Shown here: one piece after another, positions 17,477 through 26,458 of the stretch | How positions within the stretch are numbered: position 1 is the first letter of the stretch | Layout: the number at the start of each line of letters is the position of its first letter | From: Acidipila rosea | GTDB lineage: Bacteria; Acidobacteriota; Terriglobia; Terriglobales; Acidobacteriaceae | NCBI RefSeq assembly: GCF_004339725.1 | Contig: NZ_SMGK01000005.1 | Coordinates: forward strand, 124,001-188,000 | Reading direction: 5' to 3' | Length of the DNA stretch: 64,000 nt | Position numbers and translations under genes: made by a program | The notes under the pieces: model-generated | The model's input: the letters and a program-made list of their open reading frames with translations, nothing else | What the model was told of the DNA's origin: nothing | The model's database searches: none

Positions 17477-19356
17477 GCCTGCTTCATCGCCTGCGTTCCC
17501 AGAATTTTCCCACCCTCTTGTATGACATAAAGCTGATTCACATCGAGATCCTTCAGTTCATCTACCTGGCCGCTCAGCCAGCGAATCTGGACAGAATCCA
17601 CTTTCTTCGCATCCTGCAGGCCGAAATGCATGCGCAGATCGTTCTGCGAGAAGTAGCTGCCGCCACTGCGAAGCTCATCGATCTGCACGAGCGGCCGTGA
17701 CGCATCGGACATCGTTTTCGCCGTGACTGTGACACGGCTTCCGATGCCGGTACGGTTTGACTTGACGCCAACGAGCTTGACCTTGATCCAGTTGCGGTGG
17801 AGGGAAGAGTCGCAGCGCAGAAGTTGAGGGATGGTATTGATGCAGTTGACGGCGATGTCGATATCGCCGTCATTGTCGTAGTCTCCGAAGGCGCAACCGC
17901 GGGCAGGCGCGTTCTCGAGTATGCCCGGGCCGCCTTTGTCCGTCACCTCTTCAAACCTGCCGTTACGAAGATTGCGGTAGAGATACTTGTGTTCCGCATA
18001 GCGAAGGTCAGCCTTGGACAGATCCACTTCAGGGTAGACGTGGCCGTTGGACATCAGGATGTCGAGCCAGCCATCGTTGTCCATATCGAAGAAGCCGACG
18101 CCCCAGCCAAGCAGGCGGGTGTTGACGCCGAGGCCCCCGGGATAGGTGCGATCTTCAAAGTTGGCCCCGCCCAGGTTGGTATAGAGCGAGTCGGTATCGC
18201 CCGCGAAGTTTGTCTTGACTACATCGAGGTTGCCGTCGCGGTTGTAGTCCCCGATGGAAACGCCCATGCCTGCCTGCGGTTTGGCTTCGGCTGAAAGAGC
18301 GGCTCCGGCCTCAATGGCCATGTCCTTGAAGGTGCCGTCTTTCTGGTTCATGTAGAGGGTCGCAGGAGCTGAATCATTGGCGACGTAGATGTCAGGCCAG
18401 CCATCGTTGTCCAGATCGGATGCGGCGACGCTGAGCCCATAGGTTCCGACCGCGGTCCACATGCCGGATTTCTCGCTGACGTCGGTGAAGGTGCCGTTTC
18501 CGTTGTTGTGATAAAGAATGTTTTTGCCGCCCGGAAGCCCCGGAGGTCCGCAGGCTACCAGGATGCCCTTATAAGTACACGGGCCGTCGGAGGGTAAGGG
18601 CGCTGTCTTCAGATCCATGTCAACATAATTGGCCACAAAGAGATCGAGATGGCCGTCGCGGTCATAGTCTACAAATGTGCAGCCTGTATTCCAGCGCGTC
18701 TTAGGGCCCGGCTGTATCAATCCAGCTGCCTCGGTGACATCGGTAAAGGTTCCATTGCCGTTGTTGCGATAGAGAGCGTTCTGGCCATAGTAGGTGACGA
18801 AGAGATCATCGTGGCCATCGTTGTTATAGTCGCCTACGCAACAAGCCTGCCCCCAGCCGGTGCGATGCTCCAGGCCAGATCCTTTGGTGACATCGGTGAA
18901 GGTGCCGTCGCGGTTGTTCTTGAAGAGATGGCAACGAGGCTCCTGGCCCGCGGGAAAGCCTTCGAGTCGCCAGCCGTTGACCAGAAAGATGTCGAGCCAG
19001 CCATCATCGTCGTAGTCGTAGAAGGCGAGTCCGCACCCTGTGGTCTCCAGCAGGTATTTGTTGGTGTGCTGGCCGCCATAGATGGTTTCGACTCCGATGC
19101 CGGCCTGCTTCGCTACATCGACAAAGCTGACGCCGAGTGGCGTTCCCTCAATCGGAGATCGGGGGCCCGGCGGAGGTGGCGCAGGCTTTGCATCGTAGCT
19201 GCGCTCCATCGGATGCTGGGGCAATCGATTGGACTGCGACTGCTGCGGAGGCAATGCAGCGGCCATGATGTCAGCAAAGGGGAGCACCAGAGCGGTGCGG
19301 CTAAGGGATACCAACAACTTTCTGCGGCCCTGATCCAAATCACATTCTCCTGTCAT
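17473..19356 (-). CDS. CRTAC1 family protein with FG-GAP/VCBS repeats and ASPIC-UnbV domain
   Basis: The 627-residue protein reads as a seven-bladed beta-propeller of FG-GAP repeats. The signature D-x-D-x-D-G-x-x-D recurs many times (YDYDDDGWLDIFLVN, GDYNNDGHDDLFV, DYDRDGHLDLFVAN, DLDNDGWPDIYVAN, GDYNRDGNLDVV, DMDNDGWLDILMSNG, GDYDNDGDIDIAV), each a calcium-binding loop. The C-terminus is an ASPIC/UnbV domain (NWIKVKLVGVKSNRTGIGSRV). The N-terminal stretch RRKLLVSLSRTALVLPFADIMA looks like an export signal. The gene begins directly after the cytochrome-TPR stop. Such pairs are common in Acidobacteriota and the substrate is unknown. Confidence 0.9.
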   Translation of the reverse strand: MTGECDLDQGRRKLLVSLSRTALVLPFADIMAAALPPQQSQSNRLPQHPMERSYDAKPAPPPPGPRSPIEGTPLGVSFVDVAKQAGIGVETIYGGQHTNKYLLETTGCGLAFYDYDDDGWLDIFLVNGWRLEGFPAGQEPRCHLFKNNRDGTFTDVTKGSGLEHRTGWGQACCVGDYNNDGHDDLFVTYYGQNALYRNNGNGTFTDVTEAAGLIQPGPKTRWNTGCTFVDYDRDGHLDLFVANYVDMDLKTAPLPSDGPCTYKGILVACGPPGLPGGKNILYHNNGNGTFTDVSEKSGMWTAVGTYGLSVAASDLDNDGWPDIYVANDSAPATLYMNQKDGTFKDMAIEAGAALSAEAKPQAGMGVSIGDYNRDGNLDVVKTNFAGDTDSLYTNLGGANFEDRTYPGGLGVNTRLLGWGVGFFDMDNDGWLDILMSNGHVYPEVDLSKADLRYAEHKYLYRNLRNGRFEEVTDKGGPGILENAPARGCAFGDYDNDGDIDIAVNCINTIPQLLRCDSSLHRNWIKVKLVGVKSNRTGIGSRVTVTAKTMSDASRPLVQIDELRSGGSYFSQNDLRMHFGLQDAKKVDSVQIRWLSGQVDELKDLDVNQLYVIQEGGKILGTQAMKQA

Positions 19357-21525
19357 TCAAGGTTGCATCTCGCGGTGCACATGCCACGGCACACTCTCTG
19401 TCGATATCTCAGGGTGCTTACGAAGGTAGTCGAGCGAATAAGTCGGAGCGCCGGGGTCAATCCTCTTGGTAGCGTAAAGGGCGGCCTGTTCGGATGCTTT
19501 GCTGTTCATGCCAAGCCGTCGATAGAGAACGGCAAGGTTGTAGTGGGCGGTCAAGTCATCGGGGTCGATGGACTGGAGCGCCTCAAACTGCTTGACTGCT
19601 TCTCTGGGCTGGTGAGCCTGATAGTAGGCGATACCCAGCTCCCGGCGTGCATCGCGCGCCTCAGGAAACTGCGCAACCACCTGCTGCAGGTCGGCTATCT
19701 CGGCTTCAGGATGGTCCTCACGGCGTTCGACGATGGCGAGATAGTAGAGGGCGCGGGCATTGCTGGGATGCAGGGCAAGAGCATGCTCAAGCGGCGCGCG
19801 TGCATCAGCATATTTTTCCCACTGGATATAAGTGAGGGCAACATTGATCATGCCGTCGTCGTAGTCGGGACGCAGGCGAAGCACTTGTTCAAAGGCGTGG
19901 ATAGAATCTGCGTACTGCTCCTCATCAAGCAGCGCGATGCCAAGGTTGTTCCATCGCATCCATTCGGGATTATCCTGCGGCGTTGCAGTCTGGGGTGAGT
20001 TCTCGCCTATGTTGAGCGTCCGGGTCTTCGAGGCCATTTCGACTACCGGATAATCCGGATGATCGGGACCGAATACATTGTTCAGATAGCTCTGGCGCAA
20101 ATGGCGATAGTTGACGCGAGCCGTGATTGTGAGCGGGCCTTTGACTGCGGCAGGAATTCGGAATTCATATCGCACCAGCGCTGAACGGCCTGGTTGAATC
20201 GTATTGTCATAGGCCACGGAGTGGATACCCCACACCTGATGATTGTCGACAAAGTCGCCGTGGAGATTGACGGGCCGGTTGGTGAAGCTGTGCGCGCCGG
20301 GGTCGAGCGTGCCGTCCGGTCGCAGATATCCGCTGCGATAAAGGATGGAGCCACTCGCATCGCTGACGGAGAACTGGACCCACGCCTCATACAGATCGCG
20401 CACTTCAGGAACGAGGGAGTGGCCAATGTTCTTGTTCTGCACGACTATGTAGACCTGTATCGTCTCATTTGCCGGCAATTGGAAAGGCACAGTGCCGAGA
20501 GGTGCAATCAGGCTGGGGCCGGATGCTTCCTTGATGGCAAAGATGTCGACGTTAAGGTAGTTCCCGGAGCGCAGGAACGCTTCTGTCTTCTGTAGTTGCT
20601 CGTCATCGCCATAGTAAAAGGGAACCGCCGTGTTGCCAGCCAGCCAGCGATGCGATGCCAGCATGCCATTCTTCGCTCCATAGTCAGGCACGCTGATCTG
20701 CGTGCGCTTCATATGGCAGCCCTGGCACGGAGTGTAGTCAGCGGTGTAGAAGACGAGAGGGTTTTGCTTGGAGAACTTGGAAGTCTGCCATTCATCATAG
20801 GTGGTGAAGGCCCTTATCCACTTGTACTCGTTGAGGCTGGCGGGAAAATTTGCCTTATGGCATGCGGCGCAGAACTTGGCGCTCCGATAGAAATCCTTCA
20901 TCACGGCTTCAGAGTGGCGATCGGTGTTCGCAAGTATCTCCGCATAAGGAACTTCCCCGGGGATCGGCTTGCCCTGTGCGTCTACTATGGTAGCGGGGAT
21001 GCCCATGACATAGCTTCCATTCCCGGTGAGCGGCTGGAGCTTCTGAACGGAGTGACAGGTTGTGCAGGTGACGCCGTCATCTTCAAAAGAGCGGTCCATA
21101 TTCGCAGCAGGATCCAGCGCGCCTGCAAGAAGGCCTGCCGGGTTATGGCAGCTGTCGCAGTGGCGTGCGTAGGCTATGCCTTTTGTGTTGATGAGGAGAT
21201 TGACGCTCTTGCGGTAGAACGGCGTGCGGAAGGAGTTGGAGTGAAGCGACTGCCGCCACTGCTTGTAGGCCTCCGCATGACAATGGCCGCAGTACTCAGC
21301 TGAGATGAACGCACCCGGCGGAATAAATTGATTGTCGACGGAGACGGCGTTGCCTGGCGCGGAGATTTTATCTTTACCAAAGGGATAGGTGTAAGTCTTG
21401 TTTACTTTGTCAGAGTAGCTGCTGGTCGCCTGCGCGAGCACTGGATGAGACTTAACTTTCGATCCTGCGAGGCCCGCGACAGTCATCGCGGCGAAAAGGA
21501 ATGCAGCGATGCGAGCCAGCTTCAT
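19357..21525 (-). CDS. Exported pentaheme cytochrome c with C-terminal TPR domain
   Basis: The 722-residue protein has a signal peptide and five CxxCH heme sites at about residues 79, 123, 154, 219 and 267 (CGHCH, CDSCH, CTTCH, CAACH, CQGCH), a pattern like the cytochrome c554/multiheme family. A beta-rich middle region (about 330-500) resembles the linker found in related proteins. Residues 525-690 form at least four TPR repeats, for example NNLGIALLDEEQYADSIHAFEQVL. It should work in the periplasm or on the outer surface as an electron carrier held in a complex by the TPRs. It is upstream of, and nearly touching, the CRTAC1 gene. A TACAAT box lies upstream at 21598-21603. Confidence 0.9.
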   Translation of the reverse strand: MKLARIAAFLFAAMTVAGLAGSKVKSHPVLAQATSSYSDKVNKTYTYPFGKDKISAPGNAVSVDNQFIPPGAFISAEYCGHCHAEAYKQWRQSLHSNSFRTPFYRKSVNLLINTKGIAYARHCDSCHNPAGLLAGALDPAANMDRSFEDDGVTCTTCHSVQKLQPLTGNGSYVMGIPATIVDAQGKPIPGEVPYAEILANTDRHSEAVMKDFYRSAKFCAACHKANFPASLNEYKWIRAFTTYDEWQTSKFSKQNPLVFYTADYTPCQGCHMKRTQISVPDYGAKNGMLASHRWLAGNTAVPFYYGDDEQLQKTEAFLRSGNYLNVDIFAIKEASGPSLIAPLGTVPFQLPANETIQVYIVVQNKNIGHSLVPEVRDLYEAWVQFSVSDASGSILYRSGYLRPDGTLDPGAHSFTNRPVNLHGDFVDNHQVWGIHSVAYDNTIQPGRSALVRYEFRIPAAVKGPLTITARVNYRHLRQSYLNNVFGPDHPDYPVVEMASKTRTLNIGENSPQTATPQDNPEWMRWNNLGIALLDEEQYADSIHAFEQVLRLRPDYDDGMINVALTYIQWEKYADARAPLEHALALHPSNARALYYLAIVERREDHPEAEIADLQQVVAQFPEARDARRELGIAYYQAHQPREAVKQFEALQSIDPDDLTAHYNLAVLYRRLGMNSKASEQAALYATKRIDPGAPTYSLDYLRKHPEISTESVPWHVHREMQP

Positions 21526-21655
21526 AGCAGGGAAAAGTGCGGATACTGTGAATTTTCTTTCGCGGCGACTTGGCGCTCGACCTTCATACCAGTAAGGATT
21601 GTACGCTGCGCTCTCTGAGGCTGGCGGTCACGGATTGCGGCAACCGTTGTCGAGT

Positions 21656-23449
21656 TTATCGTTCATTTAAGCTGCTCGCCTTTCTGCGTTCCTGCGCGGC
21701 CTCGACTGTCCTGCCGTTCCGTTCGAGCGCTGTCGCGAGACCGAGGTGTGCAGCGGCACTCGACGGATCATCCTTTATGGCCTGCTCAAAATCGGCGAGC
21801 GCATCGGCGACGCGCCCTTTCTGCAGCAGAGCATTGCCGGAGTTGATGGCGATCTCCGCACGCTGCTTATTCATTCCCTGGCGAGTGAGGTCGGCGCCGA
21901 TCTTGCGCTGCTCGATCGCCTCCGCCGTCTGCCCCTGCTCGGTCAGTACGGTGGCGAGGGTGAGGTGTGGGGCCGGCTCGTCGGGCGCCAGCCTGATGGC
22001 CTGCCGCAGCGCGGCGATGGCCTTTGCCGGTTGATTCAGATTGCGATAGACGGTACCCAGCGTCGCCCATCCATCTGCATTCGCCGGGTGCAGCTTGAGC
22101 GCGGTCTCTAGGTTACCTGCCGCGTCCTGGTAGCGGCCGTCCTGCAGATAGAGCATGCCGAGGGCAAATGGATATTCGGAGGCAGCGGGATCGAGCCTTT
22201 CGGCGGTCTTGAATTCCGGGATCGCATCCGCATCGTCGTCTTTAAGTTTGAGTGCGAGGCCCAGATCATAGTGCATCTGGGGACTATCCGGGTTGTCTTT
22301 GAGGCACAGCCTCAGCTCGCGAGCGGCGTCGTCCATCTGGTTCATCTGCAGATAGGCAGCGGCCAGATTTTGATGCGCTGTTGCATCATGCGGAGAGGTC
22401 AGCGCCGCGCGCTGCAGCAGCGGGATCGCGTCCACGGCATGGTTGGTCTGCAGGAGTGCAAGTCCAAGATTGGTGAGGGTCTCAGCGTTGTCCGGCTCCG
22501 CCTTCAGTAGTTGTTTGAAGAGCGGAATCGCGGCCTCCTCCTGGCCGTTGCGCTGCAGCGCGGCTGCGAGGGCATACTGTGTCTTCGGCAGAGAAGGATT
22601 GAGTGCCAGCGCTTTCTGCAGCACGGGTATGGCATCGGCATCGTGCCCTGCGGCTACCAGCGCGTTACCCAATTCGGCATAGCCTGCAGCCTCCTGCGGG
22701 GCAAGCTGGATGGCGCGCTGCAGTTCCACGATGGATTGCGGTAACTCCTTCTGCATCCCCAGCACGACGCCGAGATGCAGATGGGCGACGGCGAGGGAAT
22801 TCTGGAGCCGGATGGCGTGCTGAAACTGCGCGGCAGCAAGCGGCCACTCCTGTTGCTGCGCATAGAGTGTGCCGAGCGCATCCCAGAGATCGGCATTCTG
22901 TGGGGCTGCCGCTGCCGCGCGCTTCATCTGCATGATTGCGGCCCTGTCCTGATGCGTGGCGGCAAGGGACCGCGCATAGGCTGACAACAGGTAAGGAGAC
23001 AGCGTGCGGGTGGGACTGTTTGCGGCTTTTGAGCGGGCCTCGGCGTCGAGTTTCTCAAAGAGTGGAAGAGCTTTTCGATACGAGCCCGTCTGTTCGTAGG
23101 CGAGGGCCAGGTTGGTCTGGGCCACGGAGTCGCCGGGCTTCTGCGTGAGGGCCTTTTCGAGTTCCACGATACCGCGACGAGTTTCGCCCGTGCTGACGAG
23201 AATTGCGCCAAGAGCGCTGTGGCCCTCCTCGATTTGGGGAGCGAGCTTCACCACTTTTTCAAAGTCGGCCCGCGCACCGGCAAGATCACGCTGCGCAAGA
23301 GCGGCTTGGCCGGCCCTGTAGGCAGTATCCGCCTGTTGCAGACGGGGGGCGGCTGCGGTCATTTGCGCAGCAGCCGGGAGGGCCGCCCCCGTGCCTAACA
23401 GGCCGGCGATGATCCCGACCCAGAGAAGATTTCCAGTCCTGCAGAGCAT
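21656..23449 (-). CDS. Exported TPR-repeat protein
   Basis: From ATG 23449 the product has about 597 residues: a signal peptide (MLCRTGNLLWVGIIAGLLG, cleavage after PAAAQ) and then about sixteen TPR units in a row to the C-terminus. Typical units are AVAHLHLGVVLGMQKELPQ and EPDNAETLTNLGLALLQTNH. No enzyme domain is seen. It precedes the cytochrome-TPR gene on the same strand by 130 bases and is probably a periplasmic scaffold of the same system. The frame is open upstream to 23506, but that start would put 19 residues before the signal peptide. Confidence 0.85.
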   Translation of the reverse strand: MLCRTGNLLWVGIIAGLLGTGAALPAAAQMTAAAPRLQQADTAYRAGQAALAQRDLAGARADFEKVVKLAPQIEEGHSALGAILVSTGETRRGIVELEKALTQKPGDSVAQTNLALAYEQTGSYRKALPLFEKLDAEARSKAANSPTRTLSPYLLSAYARSLAATHQDRAAIMQMKRAAAAAPQNADLWDALGTLYAQQQEWPLAAAQFQHAIRLQNSLAVAHLHLGVVLGMQKELPQSIVELQRAIQLAPQEAAGYAELGNALVAAGHDADAIPVLQKALALNPSLPKTQYALAAALQRNGQEEAAIPLFKQLLKAEPDNAETLTNLGLALLQTNHAVDAIPLLQRAALTSPHDATAHQNLAAAYLQMNQMDDAARELRLCLKDNPDSPQMHYDLGLALKLKDDDADAIPEFKTAERLDPAASEYPFALGMLYLQDGRYQDAAGNLETALKLHPANADGWATLGTVYRNLNQPAKAIAALRQAIRLAPDEPAPHLTLATVLTEQGQTAEAIEQRKIGADLTRQGMNKQRAEIAINSGNALLQKGRVADALADFEQAIKDDPSSAAAHLGLATALERNGRTVEAAQERRKASSLNER

Positions 23450-23533
23450 TCGCGGTGTTTGCCTGCTTCCGCTAACCACCTTAGCCGCACCGCCGGCAAT
23501 TGTCATCCCTGGCCGCCAACGCTGTCTTTTCGA

Positions 23534-25660
23534 TCAACCGGTGAGGAGATATGCCAGCGAGCTGGTGTCGAGCGGCGACGGGATATTAACTAGCAGCACG
23601 ACCGATCTTGGATGCACCAGATAGGTCGTCTCGGTGACAGGAGAAAGCGCTCCGAGGGGAAGGCCTTCCGGTATTTTGCGTGCCGTGTCCACGATTCTGT
23701 ACCACAAGCCACTGCCGGGCCGCGTCAGGGGAAGTTCAAATCGCAGAGGTTCCCAGTAGGCACTCAGGATGAAGTGGAAGGCGTGGCCGTCGTCTCGATA
23801 CGCTGTTCCCGCGAGGGAGTGGGAGTTCACGGAGTTGTCGGGCTTGCCTAGCCCCACTCCGTGCCATTCCAATTTTGCGCGATCGAGGAACTCCGAGAGA
23901 GTGAGCACCTCACCCCGGCGTGCACGCATGAAGCGCTTGCGATAGTGAATGAGAAGACGCACGAAGCGATGAAGCTCAGAGTTTGACTTGCAGAGGTCCC
24001 AGTCGAACCAGCTCACCTCATTATTTTGGCAGTAGGCGTTATTATTGCCCTTCTGCGTTCGTCTAACTTCATCTCCCATCAGCAGCAGCGGCGTTCCGAT
24101 CGAAAAGAGGGTGATGGCGAGCGCATTGCGAATCTGCCGTGAGCGTAATTCCTCAATCTTCGGATCGTCGGTGGGACCCTCGATGCCGCAATTCCAGGAG
24201 AGATTGTCGAGAGTGCCATCCTGATTATTCTGGAGATTGGCCTCATTGTGCTTCTCGTTGTAAGAGACAAGATCGTTGAGGGTGAAGCCATCGTGGCATG
24301 TTACAAAATTGATGCTCTGGTCGGGCGGATGACTGCGCTTGGCATAGAGATCGGGGCTGCCGAGCATCCTCTGCTTGATGTTCGCTATGATTCCGGAATC
24401 GCCTTTGATGAAGCGGCGGAGATCATCTCTGAACTGACCGTTCCACTCCTTCCACTTGTCTCCGATGAAGGAGCCGACCTGGTATAAGCCAGAGGCATCC
24501 CAGGCTTCGGCGATCAGTTTTGTTCCTGCAAGCACAGGATCAGAATCGATGTCCCAGAGAACCGGTGCATTGGGCACGGGGTTGCCGCGCTCGTCGCGAG
24601 ATAAGACGGAGGCCAGATCGAAGCGAAAGCCATCCACGTGCATCTCTGAAACCCAGTAGCGGAGGCTGTCGAGAATCATGCGGCGCACGACTGAAAAGTT
24701 GGCGTTGAGAGTGTTGCCTGTGCCGGTGTAGTCCTGGTATTCGGAGTAGTCCTGAGACAGGATGTAGTAAGTGTGATTGTCGAGCCCTTTGAAGGAGAGC
24801 GTCGGGCCGTCGTCGCCGCCTTCAGCGGTGTGGTTATAGACGACATCGAGAATGACCTCGATGCCGGCGCGGTGAAGAGCCTTGACCATGTCTCGAAACT
24901 CATCGAGACAGCCCAGTGGGTCGGGACGGGAGCTGTATCCGAAGTGGGGCGCAAAAAAGGAAACCGGAGAATATCCCCAGTAGTTTTCGCGGCCGGGAGG
25001 AGCATCTTCCGGATCGAATTGGAAGACCGGCATCAGCTCGACAGCAGATATGCCGAGGTCCACGAGGTATGGAATTTTATCGATGACTCCGGCATACGTA
25101 CCGCGCCGGTCGGCAGCCACTCCTGAATTGGGATTTCTGGTGAATCCGGCCACGTGCATTTCATAGATGACGGTCTGGCTGAAGGGATGGTTCGGCGGGT
25201 GATCTTCTTCCCAGTCATAGGAGGACAGATCGGCGACGACACTCTTCATCGCTTCTGCACGATTGTCGCCCGGAGCAATGGCCGCAGCGCGCCGATACTC
25301 CGTGGGGTCGATGGCTCTTCCATAGGGATCGAGCAACAGCTTGCCCGGATCGAACCGATGGCCGGGTTTCGGCGGGCTGGGCCAGTTCATGCGCCAGGCA
25401 TAACGCTGTCCGGCGCGTACGCCGGGCACGTGAACATGCCAATAGTGGGTCGTGCGGTTCTTCACTGGATCAAGCAGGATGAGTTCGTCAGCGCCTTCGC
25501 TGTTGCAGAGCAGAAGCTCGACACTGGTTGCGTGGGAGGAGAAGACGCTGAAGTTTGCGCCGTTTCCGCAGAGGGTAGCTCCCAGTGGAAATGCGACGCC
25601 GTTCTCTACTCGTCTGCCGCTTGTCAACCTGCGTAGTCTTTTTGCTGCAAAAGTCGACAC
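23534..25660 (-). CDS. glgX: Glycogen debranching enzyme
   Basis: GlgX hydrolyses alpha-1,6 branches of glycogen. The 708-residue protein has an N-terminal carbohydrate-binding domain (CBM48, about 20-110) and a GH13 catalytic barrel. The barrel regions are DVVYNHTAEG, DGFRFDLASVL (nucleophile Asp), LIAEAWDASG (acid/base Glu) and FVTCHDGFTLNDL. QTVIYEMHVAGFT is typical of the isoamylase group. The length matches GlgX. It stands alone, 27 bases upstream of the TPR gene and 81 bases downstream of the GntR gene, all on one strand. Confidence 0.95.
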   Translation of the reverse strand: MSTFAAKRLRRLTSGRRVENGVAFPLGATLCGNGANFSVFSSHATSVELLLCNSEGADELILLDPVKNRTTHYWHVHVPGVRAGQRYAWRMNWPSPPKPGHRFDPGKLLLDPYGRAIDPTEYRRAAAIAPGDNRAEAMKSVVADLSSYDWEEDHPPNHPFSQTVIYEMHVAGFTRNPNSGVAADRRGTYAGVIDKIPYLVDLGISAVELMPVFQFDPEDAPPGRENYWGYSPVSFFAPHFGYSSRPDPLGCLDEFRDMVKALHRAGIEVILDVVYNHTAEGGDDGPTLSFKGLDNHTYYILSQDYSEYQDYTGTGNTLNANFSVVRRMILDSLRYWVSEMHVDGFRFDLASVLSRDERGNPVPNAPVLWDIDSDPVLAGTKLIAEAWDASGLYQVGSFIGDKWKEWNGQFRDDLRRFIKGDSGIIANIKQRMLGSPDLYAKRSHPPDQSINFVTCHDGFTLNDLVSYNEKHNEANLQNNQDGTLDNLSWNCGIEGPTDDPKIEELRSRQIRNALAITLFSIGTPLLLMGDEVRRTQKGNNNAYCQNNEVSWFDWDLCKSNSELHRFVRLLIHYRKRFMRARRGEVLTLSEFLDRAKLEWHGVGLGKPDNSVNSHSLAGTAYRDDGHAFHFILSAYWEPLRFELPLTRPGSGLWYRIVDTARKIPEGLPLGALSPVTETTYLVHPRSVVLLVNIPSPLDTSSLAYLLTG

Positions 25661-25741
25661 GTTGCCAGACCTCGGCTGGATTCTCGAAGTCTACTCTCCG
25701 TTGAGCTTATCTGCGTTTGCCAGAGCGGGTGGGCTTCCCTG

Positions 25742-26458
25742 CTACGAAAGACTTTGGCGGGCATTCTGCAGACGGAGCAGGGTGATCTTGCGGGCCTGCT
25801 CGCGCGAAGCTTCAATGTGCCCGGAAAGCTGCCCGGCGACGGTTGCGAACTTGCGCTGGCGGAGAGCCGCAAGCATGGCGCTGTGTTCTTTATAAGTGGC
25901 CGTAATGCGGGCGCCCTCGGTGAAGTCGAGGCGACGGACGATCCGGATTTTCTCGGTCACTTCAAGGTGAACGCGGACAAACTCCGGGTTGCCGGACGCG
26001 GCCACCAGACCGCAGTGAAAGTCCTCGTCCCATGCAGCAACCTGCATGCCGTCGTTGCTGCGGCTGCGCGGCGCAATGCCCCAGATATGATCGAGCGGCG
26101 AGAGAACGGCATCGAGTTCTTTTGCGCCGAGGGCAGCCATGCGACGCACGGAGGCTTGTTCGAGCAGGATGCGCAGCTCATAGAGAGCATCGAGCTGTTC
26201 GAAGTCGAGCAGGCGCACTTCCCAGCCATTGCGGAAGTTGACGTCGAGGAAGCCTTCGCGCTGCAGACGGTAGAGCGCCTGACGCACGGGGGTGCGGCTG
26301 GCCCCGGTGCGGTCAGCCACTTCAGCCTCGGTGAAGCGGTCGCCTGGCAGCAGGCGAAATTCAAACAACTCGGACTTGAGCTGCTCATAGACTGTGTCCG
26401 CTAAATTCTGCGGGCGCAGTTTTTGCGAGGCGGGAACCTGATGGTTTCGCTTAGGCAT
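25742..26458 (-). CDS. GntR/FCD family regulator of the urea operon
   Basis: The 238-residue protein has an N-terminal winged helix (LADTVYEQLKSELFEFRLLPGDRFTEAEVADRTGASRTPVRQALYRLQREGFL) and an FCD effector domain with metal-site residues in WDEDFHCGLVAASGN and YKEHSAMLAAL. Its ATG overlaps the end of the urea carboxylase gene by eight bases, so it belongs to the same operon. The perfect TGTATACA palindrome upstream of the operon is the usual core of FCD-type operators. It most likely represses atzF-uca and is released by urea, allophanate or a related metabolite. Confidence 0.88.
   Translation of the reverse strand: MPKRNHQVPASQKLRPQNLADTVYEQLKSELFEFRLLPGDRFTEAEVADRTGASRTPVRQALYRLQREGFLDVNFRNGWEVRLLDFEQLDALYELRILLEQASVRRMAALGAKELDAVLSPLDHIWGIAPRSRSNDGMQVAAWDEDFHCGLVAASGNPEFVRVHLEVTEKIRIVRRLDFTEGARITATYKEHSAMLAALRQRKFATVAGQLSGHIEASREQARKITLLRLQNARQSLS

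Noticed and set aside
18649-19998. 449-codon plus-strand open frame across the CRTAC1 and cytochrome genes
   Set aside because: It is antisense to two genes with clear repeats and heme motifs; the translation has no family features.
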